The notes: generated by a model not told the origin, from the sequence alone. A stretch of 47,777 bases of DNA from CAYMDP01 sp964389375 (GCA_964389375.1 CAYMDP010000021.1:1-47777); one strand, 5' to 3'; positions 1-10,700 are shown, counted from the stretch's first letter. Numbers and translations: made by a program.

Positions 1-1943
1 GCTTTTTTCTTGAAGAGGCCGCTGACGATTTGGCTGATGTCACCGGTAAAAATGCTTCCCGTGTTCTTCGTCTTGCTGTCGGCCTCGCCCTGTAAAAGGG
101 AAAGCTCTCTTCTAGAGTCAATAAAATCGGGATCATCCATAAGGCCTCTGTCAAACTGGGCTCCGGCACCTTCGAAGTCACCTTGAGCCTTCTTTAACAA
201 TCCACTGACGTGATAAAATAAAGCATTTCGTCTTTGCTCGTAAGGGATCTTTTCGAGCATCTTTGACACTTCTGCGATCACAGGTAAGGGAGTCATATCC
301 CCAGCGGCTTTAAGCAGAGCCCAACAATGATAAAGCGTTATCATGCGGCTAGGATAAATACTGTAAGCCTCTTTAAGTTTAATTAGAGCTTCTTTAGCGC
401 GTCCACGTCGAAGAACCACAAGTGCTTCTTCGGCAAGAGCTTCTGCCTTGATTTCTTTTTCAGCTTCTTTTTGTTTAATTTCGGATAGAAAATGAGCTCT
501 TTTCTTTTCGTTCGAAAGAATCTCGTAAGCCGCGCTGACTTGCTGAAATACACCATTGTATACGGTCTTAATCTCTTCTTCGACATTCGGAGGAAGTGTA
601 TCCGGGTGGTTTTCTTTGGCAAATTCCTTATACACCCTCATGACTTCTTCGATATTTGCATTCGGAGCTGCACCGAAATACTCAAAAACCTTGAACGGAT
701 TCTTGCCCTGAATGTCTTTTAAGATCACTCTCATTCGCTCAGCGCTTTCGGCGACCGATTTAGTTCTCTTAACATCATCAAAGATCACCAGACGTCTAAG
801 GCTTAGAACATAGATCGCATGATAGACCATCTCCTCTTGTCCGGGATGGGCTTTCATCAGTTCTTCTAAGGTTGGCTCGGCGCTTAACTCTTTTGAAAGC
901 TTTGAGAGGTTTTTAAAAATCGAGAGATTAAAAATAGAATGGGACTCAGAAAAGCCTGTTCCTAAGCGAATCGGATACTCGTACCAATCCGAAAAGAAGG
1001 ATTTAAAATATTCAATTGGAATGTCAGCCATCGCAATTTCGTGAAATATTGGCGTTAGGGATTCAAGATTTAAACCTTCAGCCTTTTCGTTTAGCTTTCT
1101 GTCTGGAACAAAATTAACATTCAGCTTGTCACTTAAAACGACTCTCTTTAGATCTTCGATCATTTGCCCATTTTTAAGAATGGGCACTGCGTGGGGGCTA
1201 ATCAGGCTGCGCTCGATAAGTTCTGCGAGAATATCTCCCCGTCCTTTATTTTGGCTTAAAGCCTTTAAATCATCCGCCGACACAAAGCCTTTTTGCAAAA
1301 GCATCATACTTAAAGTTGCCAAGGCCTCACTGCTATCCACCTTACAAATGAACCCTGAATGCAGCGTAATTCCGTAGATCTCTTGATCCGAATTCACTAA
1401 GTTTAAGTGACCCTTCACTTGAGAGTCCATCAAGATACTCAATACAAAGGGAAGATCATAACCATTGATCTCTTCGAGAGCTTCAATAATTTTTGTTCTC
1501 TCTCTTGGAGTCGAAAAGGGCTTAGAAACCAAGACGTTCAAAGGCATTTGGCCCGTATCAAACAATTCAGCCAAATGGGGTTGAAGAGAACTTTGAATAA
1601 CAGAAATGTCGAATGGCTTGTGAAGAAATTCAATGGCCTGGGTTTTTGATCGAGCATCGCTTTCGAAGGCTCGATCTCTAAAAATTCCGCTCATCAAAAT
1701 AATAGGTGCATTTCCGAAGCGACTTTCTCGCATCTTGATCGCAAGGTCGACGCCGTTCATTTTAGGCAATAAACAGTCGATAATTGCGGCGTGAATCGGC
1801 TTAAGCTTCACGGCAGATAGCGCTTCATCAACCCGTCCGGCAAGAACTGGCGTATAGCCAAATTTTTTGACGGCAGTCCCAAGCGTTTCGCGAAGACTTG
1901 CATCATCCTCGACGATTAGAATATTGATTTCGGACTTTTTCAT
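1..1943 (-). CDS. Receiver-DUF4388-J-domain fusion protein (3' end beyond window)
   Basis: An open frame of about 647 codons starts at ATG 1943 and has no stop before the left edge, so the C-terminus is missing. Residues 1-115 are a CheY-type receiver: acidic pair E12/D13/D14, phospho-acceptor D56 in IIDCLLPKMNG, S84 and K108 in HKPF. Residues about 140-400 resemble the PatA/DUF4388 region (LPFVLSILMDSQVKGHLNL). Residues about 415-485 form a J-domain with the diagnostic HPD at 446-448 and the later AAYEILSNEKKR helix. The visible end, about 490-630, is helical and TPR-like. J-domains stimulate Hsp70 ATPase, so phosphorylation may steer DnaK towards a client or gate an assembly (inference). 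It is the last visible gene of the minus-strand signalling operon, 86 bp after the CheY gene. Sure of the domains, unsure of the role. Confidence 0.85.
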   Translation of the reverse strand, partial: MKKSEINILIVEDDASLRETLGTAVKKFGYTPVLAGRVDEALSAVKLKPIHAAIIDCLLPKMNGVDLAIKMRESRFGNAPIILMSGIFRDRAFESDARSKTQAIEFLHKPFDISVIQSSLQPHLAELFDTGQMPLNVLVSKPFSTPRERTKIIEALEEINGYDLPFVLSILMDSQVKGHLNLVNSDQEIYGITLHSGFICKVDSSEALATLSMMLLQKGFVSADDLKALSQNKGRGDILAELIERSLISPHAVPILKNGQMIEDLKRVVLSDKLNVNFVPDRKLNEKAEGLNLESLTPIFHEIAMADIPIEYFKSFFSDWYEYPIRLGTGFSESHSIFNLSIFKNLSKLSKELSAEPTLEELMKAHPGQEEMVYHAIYVLSLRRLVIFDDVKRTKSVAESAERMRVILKDIQGKNPFKVFEYFGAAPNANIEEVMRVYKEFAKENHPDTLPPNVEEEIKTVYNGVFQQVSAAYEILSNEKKRAHFLSEIKQKEAEKEIKAEALAEEALVVLRRGRAKEALIKLKEAYSIYPSRMITLYHCWALLKAAGDMTPLPVIAEVSKMLEKIPYEQRRNALFYHVSGLLKKAQGDFEGAGAQFDRGLMDDPDFIDSRRELSLLQGEADSKTKNTGSIFTGDISQIVSGLFKKK

Positions 1944-2029
1944 ATCAAGGATTTATCGGAAGAATTTCGCCACAAGTTTACTGAACTAGACCTAGAGCCA
2001 GGTGGAAATTTTGAGTTTTAGCGGAGGCC

Positions 2030-2434
2030 TTAAGGATTATGTTTTTTATAGGCTTCTTTAAGTCGTTTGGTCAGCGTCTCCATATTGAAGGGCTTAACCA
2101 CGTAACCACTGACTCCACTGACCGCGGCCTCAATCACCGCGCCCTTTTCGCTCTCTGTAGTGATCAGAATGAAGGGAAGCTCTTTATCGATTTCGCTGGC
2201 GCGGATCTGTTTTAAGAAATCTAAACCACTGGGACCAGGCATGTTCAGATCTGAAAGAACTAAGCGCACCGGGGTCGGCGATTCGCGAAAAAATGAAAGC
2301 TTCCCCATCGCCTCATTGACATCTTCTGCAGTCGAAATTTTTATAAATCCCAACTTCTGAAGATTATCAACAATCACACGTCTAATATTTAAGGAGTCGT
2401 CTACGACAAGGATGTGGGTTTCTTTTGCGAACAT
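2030..2434 (-). CDS. CheY-like single-domain response regulator
   Basis: 134 residues, the usual length for a stand-alone receiver with no output domain. Seen: acidic pocket D12/D13, phospho-acceptor D62 (VLSDLNMPGPSGLDFL), T92/T93 and the invariant K114 in VVKPF. The start at 2434 has an AGGAG site about 7 nt upstream. It lies 43 bp downstream of the CheA-like kinase gene in the same direction, so it is the most likely phosphoryl acceptor of that kinase (inference from order). Its output partner, whether motor, phosphatase or the J-domain regulator that follows, cannot be told from sequence. Confidence 0.93.
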   Translation of the reverse strand: MFAKETHILVVDDSLNIRRVIVDNLQKLGFIKISTAEDVNEAMGKLSFFRESPTPVRLVLSDLNMPGPSGLDFLKQIRASEIDKELPFILITTESEKGAVIEAAVSGVSGYVVKPFNMETLTKRLKEAYKKHNP

Positions 2435-2477
2435 TTTAGGTCTCCTAAAAAGACTATCTCACTTCAAAATTATAAGA

Positions 2478-4436
2478 TCAAGCTCCCGCAGCTTTAAACC
2501 AGACAACATCTTCGAGTGGGACTTCGACGACTAACTTTGTGCCTTTGCCTTTTTGGCTCGTCACAAAGGCCTTTCCTCCAAGACGTTTGGCTTCAGTTAG
2601 CACCGCATCCATCCCAACGCCTCGGCCAGAGAACTCTCCAATACCCTCACGGCTTGAAAAACCGGGGTGAAAGATAACCTGAAGCACTTCCTCATCAGAC
2701 AATGACTCCACGTCAAGACCCGCAATCTTTTCTTTAGCCTTCTTGCGGATCACAGCCGGATCGATTCCTCCGCCGTCGTCTGTAATCGAAATTCTAAACC
2801 ACAGACCGGCCTCTTTCGAGAACTCTTCAAACCGAACAACAATTTTTGCCTCTTCAGGTTTACCTCGCTCAAGTCGAAGGTCCGGAGTTTCAACGCCGTG
2901 GTCGGCAGCATTACGAAAGGCATGAACCAAAACACCGGCAAGCTCGCTAAACTGATCTTTAAATACTCGAACCTCGCCCTGAAACTCAATCGGTGCGATC
3001 TTCTTGCCTTCGGCTTCGGCAATCGTTTTTAAAACATCGTTATAATGTTTTAACATTTGCTGAAAAGGTGTCTTTAAAAAGCGGTCTACAAAAGCGGTGG
3101 ATAAAACCGGGGATACTTTGGACTTCTTCAAAAGATCCCAAAATTGCTCAATATTCTTTTTGGGCACTTCTAAAACTTGTTCTCGGCCAAATCCGAGAGC
3201 CTCAAAAATGGGCTGATTCTGCTCTAAAAAATTTAACTTTGCTTGCTCAAGTTTTTTTAAACACTCTCCAAGACGAATGAATGTGTCCGAGTACTTTGCC
3301 GCTTCTTCCCACTTGTAAGGTTCTAAAGCTTCTTGGGCTTCACGGGCGACCTTTCGAATTTCTAAAGCCGCAAAAGCACCCGCTTCACCCTCTATGGTAT
3401 GTAGCAAACGGAAGGCTTTTTCATGATCTAAAGATTCGGGACGGGAGTGAACAAGAAGCTCTTTTGTCTCGGATATATTTTTATCCAAAGAAGACATAAA
3501 ATCTTGAAATTGGTCCTTATTCGTAACTAGTTTAATGACCATTCGAGCATGTTCACGCTCTCTTTCAAGAGCAAGATTGGCCTCGAATTCCGCAGTTCGG
3601 TCTGTCGCAACTAGAACAAGATTACTAATGCTTTCTTCTTCATTGCGGATTGGATAGTAATCTAAGGTGACGTGCTTCCCCGTGCTCGATGAAAACTGAG
3701 TCGGCGCCAAGTCCTTCATCGACTCAAAGGGTAAACTTTCCGAAAAAGCCGCTTTGGCCCACATTTTAAACTGATCCGTGTCAGCCTCTTGAAGTTTTAA
3801 GACCTCTGTAATTCGTTGACCCTGCGGATTCGATTCTAGAATCGTCTCACAGGCTTTGGTGTAAATGTCTCCACAAAGACCTTCTTCATCGAATACTAAA
3901 AATCCCTGGCCCAGACTATTCATAATGGCTTTCAACATTCGGTTTGCTTGATTCACTTGAGCTGTACGCTCTTCCACCATTTTTTCAAGATTCTTAGAAT
4001 AGTTTTCTAGCTGCTCTTTGGCGTCTTGCAGCTGATTGATGAAATCCTCTTTCTGCTTCAATTCACCATGATATTTTGTATGAAGGGTTTCTTCCAAAGT
4101 CACATCATGGGTGATGACGACCCATCTTTTGAGACCCTCTCCTTCGAGGAAAGGCTGAATCGAAATCTGCACTTTACCCTGGACTCCCGAAGAAAGGACC
4201 TTAAAGTCAATTTCGCTTAAGGGGGCGGCTTCATCACGACCCACTTCGCCCGTTTCGGTGCACCACAGTTGTTTGTCACTAAACTCAAGGACACTATAAA
4301 TCGGAACCGCCTTACTTAAACGACGGATCGAGGACTCGCACATCGTTGCGGCGGCATTGTTGCAATAAATAATTTTTTTCTCTTCGTTGATTACAAAAAC
4401 TGAATCAATAAGAGAATCAAAAACTGAATAGTCCAT
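2478..4436 (-). CDS. CheA-like PAS-Hpt-ATPase histidine kinase, soluble
   Basis: 652 residues without membrane segments. Order: PAS-like 1-115; coiled coil about 120-165; second PAS-like 168-285; Hpt-like helices about 300-400 with candidate phospho-histidine H346 in LLHTIEGEAGAF; then a CheA-type ATPase with N-box HAFRNAADHG (505-514), G1 DDGGGID (553-559) and G2 GRGVGMD (604-610). The CheY-binding P2 domain and the C-terminal CheW-like P5 domain of true CheA are absent, so coupling to a chemoreceptor array is unlikely. Sensing is probably through the PAS domains. The ATG overlaps the STAS gene's stop (TAATG), so translation is coupled. It probably passes phosphate to one or both downstream receivers (inference). 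Confidence 0.9.
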   Translation of the reverse strand: MDYSVFDSLIDSVFVINEEKKIIYCNNAAATMCESSIRRLSKAVPIYSVLEFSDKQLWCTETGEVGRDEAAPLSEIDFKVLSSGVQGKVQISIQPFLEGEGLKRWVVITHDVTLEETLHTKYHGELKQKEDFINQLQDAKEQLENYSKNLEKMVEERTAQVNQANRMLKAIMNSLGQGFLVFDEEGLCGDIYTKACETILESNPQGQRITEVLKLQEADTDQFKMWAKAAFSESLPFESMKDLAPTQFSSSTGKHVTLDYYPIRNEEESISNLVLVATDRTAEFEANLALEREREHARMVIKLVTNKDQFQDFMSSLDKNISETKELLVHSRPESLDHEKAFRLLHTIEGEAGAFAALEIRKVAREAQEALEPYKWEEAAKYSDTFIRLGECLKKLEQAKLNFLEQNQPIFEALGFGREQVLEVPKKNIEQFWDLLKKSKVSPVLSTAFVDRFLKTPFQQMLKHYNDVLKTIAEAEGKKIAPIEFQGEVRVFKDQFSELAGVLVHAFRNAADHGVETPDLRLERGKPEEAKIVVRFEEFSKEAGLWFRISITDDGGGIDPAVIRKKAKEKIAGLDVESLSDEEVLQVIFHPGFSSREGIGEFSGRGVGMDAVLTEAKRLGGKAFVTSQKGKGTKLVVEVPLEDVVWFKAAGA

Positions 4437-4909
4437 TACTTCTTTATAAATTTAAAATATTTGGCTTCAATAACGTCCATTTCCATTAGCTCTCCACCTT
4501 CATCTTTAATGTCTTCTGGGGGAAAAACTTCTCCATCTTTAAATTCTTTGCCCTTGTTAAACAAAACCATCTTCTCTGTATCAGTTGCATCACTATAGTA
4601 AGGGACCATAAAGCTTTCGACCTCAGCTCCCTCGGGAAGAAATCCGGATACCATATTGATTTGATCAACAATCACCTTAGGACATTTTTGATAGGTAATT
4701 TTGCAGCCTGCGGGTGCGGTCTTAATCCATTTTATCCATTCTCGAATCCCGCAGGAATTGATCGCTAAAATCCCTTCAAGATCCAGGGTTAAGCTTGTGG
4801 CTCCATTTAGATCTAAAACAGAAAAGGTTGCATCCTCATCAATGTGCCCTGCAAATTTGAAACTGGCATTAGGCGAAGTTCCTACTTGTTCGGCTTTGAA
4901 CTGTCCCAT
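4436..4909 (-). CDS. STAS-domain protein, anti-sigma-factor-antagonist-like
   Basis: 157 residues from ATG 4909, chosen because a strong AGGAGGAG site lies just upstream and the ATG overlaps the previous stop (TAATG). An in-frame upstream ATG (4999) would lie inside the ATPase gene and lacks this site. The core VLDLNGATSLTLDLEGILAI followed by NSCGIREW fits a STAS fold, with S/C in the loop where SpoIIAA-type proteins carry the phosphorylated serine. The rest (about 105-157) is an acidic tail not typical of SpoIIAA. Its place between an RsbW-like kinase and a CheA-like kinase suggests a partner-switch antagonist (inference). No sigma factor is encoded in the window. Confidence 0.75.
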   Translation of the reverse strand: MGQFKAEQVGTSPNASFKFAGHIDEDATFSVLDLNGATSLTLDLEGILAINSCGIREWIKWIKTAPAGCKITYQKCPKVIVDQINMVSGFLPEGAEVESFMVPYYSDATDTEKMVLFNKGKEFKDGEVFPPEDIKDEGGELMEMDVIEAKYFKFIKK

Positions 4910-5811
4910 TATTTTTCTCCTCCTATATGAAAGTAACTTAAATTCTTTGGCACCTGAGATCGCTTTTTTCCACTCATCTTTATTGGGAGGGCACAACACA
5001 CGATTGTACTTTCTCCAGAAACCACACCGGCATAGTAGCTCGAGCTCGAATCAAAAACCATATAGCTTCCGATTCCGGCTCCGCCCTTTCCTTCCATATT
5101 CATGCTTTGTCCTAAGCCATCAGTCAGACAAGTTCGAATGCGTCTAATCAATGACCTGACGTTTAAGGCCCCATAAAGATCTTTGCATCCGATCACAATC
5201 CTTTCGGAATCATTTGCAACAAATAGACTTCCCATTTTCCCGTCCGTCATCTGCACCGTTTGATCTCTTCGATCCTTCTCTTGATTTGCACCCGTTTTAA
5301 TATTCACAAAAGGAGCATTGTACACGGCATTCGTAAACAACTCATCGGCAATCAAACGAACTTCAGTCAAAAGTGTCGCAGACTTCGAAACTGAACCGAG
5401 GTATTGCTCAAGTTCTGACAAAACATGTTCCTTGTCAGACGCTTTACTAAAACTCCAATCTAGACCTTGGATCTGCTGCTGCTTTTTTAGATCTTTTGTT
5501 GGATTTAAAATTCCGTTTACAGGATCATTTACAAAATCACAGGGCTGATGAATCATCAAAGCACTTGTGTTTAAATCGGCTTCAAAATACATATTTCCCG
5601 TATGACAAAGATGTTGAACTCCAAAATCAACAGCAAGATTAAGAAGGGTTTGGGGATCTAAAATTTCCGCACAGGCAATCGTAAATTCGGATCTTCCCTC
5701 GCCCGGAACAGTGGTCAGAGAATTGATAATATCAATTCCTGTACGCCACTTTTCGTGGATCATCATCCGGATCGCCTGCAGATCCAGATCGGTTTTTACT
5801 GCGGCACTCAT
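4909..5811 (-). CDS. RsbW/SpoIIAB-like ATPase (anti-sigma-type kinase)
   Basis: 300 residues from ATG 5811, which follows GAGGAGG and overlaps the phosphatase stop as ATGA. A start 21 nt further upstream is possible but has no such site. The C-terminal half carries a GHKL/HATPase_c_2 fold: N-box ELFTNAVYN (157-165) and a glycine-rich GKGGAGIGSYMVFD lid. The N-terminal 120 residues are not part of the RsbW family and I do not recognise them. RsbW-type proteins phosphorylate a STAS antagonist and hold a sigma factor or other target. The STAS gene is directly downstream and the opposing phosphatase directly upstream, which is the classic partner-switch set. Confidence 0.82.
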   Translation of the reverse strand: MSAAVKTDLDLQAIRMMIHEKWRTGIDIINSLTTVPGEGRSEFTIACAEILDPQTLLNLAVDFGVQHLCHTGNMYFEADLNTSALMIHQPCDFVNDPVNGILNPTKDLKKQQQIQGLDWSFSKASDKEHVLSELEQYLGSVSKSATLLTEVRLIADELFTNAVYNAPFVNIKTGANQEKDRRDQTVQMTDGKMGSLFVANDSERIVIGCKDLYGALNVRSLIRRIRTCLTDGLGQSMNMEGKGGAGIGSYMVFDSSSSYYAGVVSGESTIVCCALPIKMSGKKRSQVPKNLSYFHIGGEK

Positions 5812-7661
5812 GCGGCCTCCTCGTAGTGACACATAAACATGGTCACATCGTCTATAAGGGCTGATCCTTGTCTAAAAGTCGAAATTTCGGTCTTTAAACC
5901 TTCTAGTTTTTCTTCAACGGAGGCTCCGTCTGCCGTACACTTAATCAGGGTTTTCAAAAAAGTTCTCTCTCCCCAAGCTTCCCCTTCGGGGTTTTGCACG
6001 TCGATAATTCCATCGGTGTAGCAAAATAAGGTGTCTCCGGCCTGAAGCTGGAATTCAGTCACTTGGTAGGTCGAATCTTTTTTCTCTCCCAAACGAGCGC
6101 CCACTTCTTCCATTAAAGGAATCAAATCCTTTTTTGTTAGGGGTCGATCTTTTTTTGGTCTGATCACATAAGGAGGATCATGACTCGCGTTTGCGTAGAT
6201 CAACTTCCCCGTCTCAAGATCTAAAATCCCCAAGAAAAAAGTCATCATAATCTTAGATTTCGAGGTTTCATAAATCGCACGATTCATAATCTCTAATGCC
6301 TTGGCCGGCCCCATCTCTGGAAGGATTTCAATGATGGCTGCCGCAGAGCGTGCGGCACTCGTGATCAAAGCTGCGGGCGCCCCGTGCCCCGTGGCATCCC
6401 CGATCCATAAAAAGACCTTATTATTCACCTTCGAGTAACTCCACCAGTCTCCACCGCACTCGGAGGCCGGTTCGAAGTGACCAAAAATCTTGAAATCCCC
6501 AAAACTACAGTAGGCGGTCGGAAAAAGTGTTTCTTGGACGGTCTTAACCGTTGCTAGTTCGTTTTCAAGTCGAGCTTTTTCTGCGGTTTCGGACATCAGA
6601 CGCGAGACTTCGCCGGCCATCCAATTGAAACTTGTCGCAAGACCTCCGACCTCGTCTCGAGATCGGCTCTCGACTCGCACATTAAAATCTCCTTGAGCAA
6701 TTTTTTGAGTCGCCTCATAAAGTTCACTTAAGGTTGAGGTCAGTTGAGTCGAAGCCACCACACTGATGATCAATGTAATAGATAATAGGGCCATAAAAAA
6801 TAGAAGTGATTTTGCAAGAAGAATATCCACGGCCTTAAGTGCGGCCCGCTTCGAAACCACAGAAGCGACTCGAGTAGAGCCCACTCCAGTTTCGTAATAA
6901 GAGACAATGGTTTCGGTCCCTTCAGAGGAAAGCACTTCTTCCGTGCCCTCCGGTCGTCCAGAACCTAAAATTGAAGAAAAGAAGTCTTGAGGAACATCTC
7001 GTCCTACTGGCGTGGCCTGAATATTTTCAGGCGCCAAAGACATCGTCCCTTTGTCGTCCATCAGAAAACTCGAATACAAAAGATTTTTTCGAAATGCCTG
7101 GATTAATTCTTCAGCCCTTAAAATTGTCACAAAAACCAGGTCCGTCGCAGTAGCTTCGTTGGACTGACGATAGGCCATCGCTAAAAAACGCTCAGAATTT
7201 CTGCTTTCTTGAATCACCAGGCCTTTTTCACGTGTTCGGTCACGAATGGACGCGATCCAAGCTTCGTCGCGCATTAAGGTATCGATCTCTGTATCTGTTT
7301 TAATAAGGGTCCCTAATTTTTCAGCGGGACCTCCTTCACGAAATCGAAAAAGAATCAGACCGCCCAGCTTTGGTTCGGTCAAGAACTGCTCTTGGGCTTT
7401 TACCGAGAACTCCATATTTGAAAATTCATATCCTTCGACGATGGGCTTCGTACGCGCCAATAGGGCTTCAGACTCAGAACGAACTTGAGTCGCAAGAGAG
7501 CGAGAGACGGCAACGCTTGAGTCATAAACGTAAGCCATCTTGTCGTTTTCGAATTCTTTTGTGGCCATCAAAAGATAAAGCGAAAGAGTCACTAAGGGCA
7601 GCGCCGTTAGCAGAATCAATAACTTATACCTTAGAGATAGACCTATCCCTTGTTGCTTCAT
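5808..7661 (-). CDS. Membrane PP2C phosphatase, RsbU/SpoIIE-like, with HAMP
   Basis: 617 residues from ATG 7661; a GTG directly before it (7664) is an alternative. Layout: membrane segment about 12-32, extracytoplasmic sensor about 35-280, second membrane segment about 285-305, HAMP about 300-355, short coiled coil, then a SpoIIE-type PP2C domain about 390-615. Metal-binding motifs are visible: ECGGDWW, IGDATGHG (about 421-427) and CYTDGIIDVQN. It should dephosphorylate the STAS protein in response to an external signal (known for the family; partner inferred from the operon). It is first in the operon and divergent from the FecR-domain gene, with 115-118 bp between them for two promoters. 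Confidence 0.92.
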   Translation of the reverse strand: MKQQGIGLSLRYKLLILLTALPLVTLSLYLLMATKEFENDKMAYVYDSSVAVSRSLATQVRSESEALLARTKPIVEGYEFSNMEFSVKAQEQFLTEPKLGGLILFRFREGGPAEKLGTLIKTDTEIDTLMRDEAWIASIRDRTREKGLVIQESRNSERFLAMAYRQSNEATATDLVFVTILRAEELIQAFRKNLLYSSFLMDDKGTMSLAPENIQATPVGRDVPQDFFSSILGSGRPEGTEEVLSSEGTETIVSYYETGVGSTRVASVVSKRAALKAVDILLAKSLLFFMALLSITLIISVVASTQLTSTLSELYEATQKIAQGDFNVRVESRSRDEVGGLATSFNWMAGEVSRLMSETAEKARLENELATVKTVQETLFPTAYCSFGDFKIFGHFEPASECGGDWWSYSKVNNKVFLWIGDATGHGAPAALITSAARSAAAIIEILPEMGPAKALEIMNRAIYETSKSKIMMTFFLGILDLETGKLIYANASHDPPYVIRPKKDRPLTKKDLIPLMEEVGARLGEKKDSTYQVTEFQLQAGDTLFCYTDGIIDVQNPEGEAWGERTFLKTLIKCTADGASVEEKLEGLKTEISTFRQGSALIDDVTMFMCHYEEAA

Positions 7662-7779
7662 CACCCCGACTCTTCGGCAGATCTAGGGTCATAATTTGAC
7701 AGTTTCACCTTAAAACTAGACCTCGACACCTAATAATAGATGGTCCGACCAGCCGATAAGCCTTTGTAAGGATAAATGT

Positions 7780-10700
7780 ATGTTTTTACGCCAGTTTAGA
7801 AAATTTGACCGGTTTTTGATCGGAGCGGCTTTAATTGCCTTTCTGATCAGCGGCTATTTTATTCTGAACGACGACTGGCTTTTTACTCTTAGCGATTCAG
7901 AAATTGAAAATCTTCAACCCATTGGAAGCGTTAAAACAAGTCTTCGAGATGTGCGCCGAAGAACAAAATCTGCATTTTCCTGGCTTCCACTTCGAGTCGA
8001 AAAAACCGTCTTTCAAGATGACAGCATTTTTACGGGAGATCAGTCGGAAGCCGTCATCATCACCGAACGTGGTGAAGAGATATCGATTGCATCAAATTCT
8101 CTTGTGGTTATTTCGGCACGAGCGAATTCAATTCAGCTAAATATCGATTATGGATCGGTCTTAGGAAAAGTCGGAAAGGATCAAAAATTAATTATTGGAT
8201 CTCGTGGAAGCTTTACTGAATTCACAGGAGAAAATGCACTGGTTCAGTTTGACGTCGGCTCTAGCGAAAAATCTTTAGTCGTTAACGTGATTCAAGGACA
8301 AGTCGAGTTGAAGGCAGGAGAGTCCGTTCAAACCCTTGGAGCAAACCAAGCCGCCGAAATTGGCGCAAGCGGAAAGATTAGCGAACCAGATAAAAAGCAG
8401 ATCCAACTGGTGTCTCCCTTTGCAAAAAAAACCATTCCCGAGTCCGATCTCGGCAACACCATCTTCGCTTGGAAGTCTGAACATTCGTTTGATCAGTTCC
8501 AGGTGGAGTTTAGCGATACTGAAAACTTTAGTCGCGTGCTTGAAAAAGAGGTCACAAGCAATCGATTTATAAAACCAAAGTCACTGCCAAAAGATCGGCC
8601 CATTTACTGGAGAGTCAAGGGGCTTGCCGAAGATAAAAGCGCCGAGGCTCAGTCGGAATCTATGGATTTTATCGTTGCCTCGCTCTCCGCTCCAGAATTA
8701 ATCTTTCCAGAGCCCGATCAAGTCCTCACTTACACTCCAAGCTGGACAGATAAAGACGAGGGTCTAGACCTTTACCTAAACTGGAAAACGTCTTCGGCAA
8801 GTCCATCTTGGAAGATTCAAATTTCAAAGGAGACAAGCTTCAAGAAAGTCTTAATCGAAGAAACGCTAGAACAAGTTTATTTCAAAGCCAAAAACCTAAA
8901 ACAAGGAAGATACTACTGGAGAGTTCGGTCCGGAGCCTTCGCCAAGGCGCCTTGGAGCGAAGCCCGTTCCTTTTCTCTTAGACTTCGTCAAGATCTTAAA
9001 CTTCCAGTGCCACGGGTCCGTCCGCTAAAGTCTCCTTTGATTCTTGTTTCAAAGGCTACAGATTTAGATCAAAAGTCCCTCAACCAACTGCCAAGAGAAG
9101 ATCTTGCAAAAATGGTAAAGGGGCAGCCACAGTTTTCGTGGAGTCCAGTTTTTTCTGCAGAAAGCTATGAACTTGATATCGCAAAAGATTCAGACTTCGA
9201 GCAAATCTTGCTTAATGGAAAAACAAAATCTCAAACTTTTACTTGGGCCAATGCCAGGCCAGGGAATTATTTTTGGCGTCTAAGGGCGATTGGAAAAAAA
9301 GATTTAAAAGGGCCCTATACAAATACGCAGCAACTCATTATTCAAAGCCCTGCACCGATGCCCACCTCGGATAGCGAAATCACCGAAGAAGCCACTGAAA
9401 TTGCACTTATGGAAACTCCCCCACCCCCCTTCATGCTGCGATGGACGCCCCAGGTTTACATCGACTCTTACGAGGTCGAATTTGCAAACAACAAGGATCT
9501 TAAGAATTCTTTAGTTTCGGTGACGGATTCCAATTTTAAATCTATTCAAGTGCAAAAAGGCGGCACTTATTATTGGAGAGTGCGAGCCATATCCAAAGAC
9601 AAGCAAGCCCTTTCTGCCTACTCTAAAACCTCTTCCATTAAGTTTGAAAGAATTTACCGCAACCCGGACAAGATGAAAGAGCTGATCCCTCTTTCTCCGG
9701 CCTCGGGAACAACTCTGGTCCTTGTTGGCCAAGGAAAAAATGACCTTCGGTTTCTTTGGTCAAACCCCTTTGCAAAATCCCCCTATAGATTGCAATTTTC
9801 GGATGCAAGCGATTTTAGAAGTCCCTTAATCGACATTGTTGTTCCAAAGAATGTCTACTACCTTGACCGGTCTTTACCGAAAGGTTGGATGTTTTGGCGA
9901 GTGCGCGCTGAAAATCCATACTTTACTTCTCCTTGGACTTCGCCAAGCCGCTTTCAAGTCCAGTTAGAAGGAGAAGGATTTGAGTTCTCAAATGAAAACC
10001 TTCTTGCAGCATCAAATCGGAAGACCCGACGTCTTGTCACTGGCGAGTTAGAAGACGCGCCCAACTTACCCGCTCCTAAAAATTTGATGCTTTCTAGTCC
10101 TTTTAAATTTGAATACAACTCTGAATTTTTGGGAGAAAATCCTATTCCTGAAAAGATGCCTCTCCAGTCCACCGTGGCCGGAATTAAGTCTTGGCCAAAA
10201 TTCAGTTGGAATCCAGTGAAAGACTCGGAAGCCTACACTTTGCTGATCTCGAAAGATCCCAAAATGGTGGATAATGTTCTTAAAACAACAACACCCGAAA
10301 CCGTTTTCGAATGGACCACAGCGACCCCCGGAAAATATTTTGTCCGCGTTCGGGCCGTATCAAAAAGCGAAAACTTTAACGACAGCCTTTATTCTTCGGC
10401 CTTTGAAGTCCGGCTTCTTGCAGAGTCCCCTCGCCCGATCAGCAGCACTTTTATTGTTCAGGAACATACCGATCCGCGAGAGGCTGCGGCTTCTCCAGAC
10501 AGATTTACTTTAAGTTGGAGTTCGGCGGCCTTCGGACGAAAGTATCGCCTCGAAGTTTCGGAAGACATCCAGTTCAAACGACCTCAAGTTGTGGTCACCG
10601 AAAAAACCTCTCAAGACATCCAACTTGCGAAGTATGGAATCTACTTCTGGAGAATTCAATCCCTAGACCACTTCAACACTCCGGTCTCTGAGTTTTCCCC

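Noticed and set aside
7690..7760. TTGACA upstream of the FecR-domain gene as a sigma-70 promoter
   Set aside because: The only good -10 (TAATAA) is 29 nt away, outside the working range.
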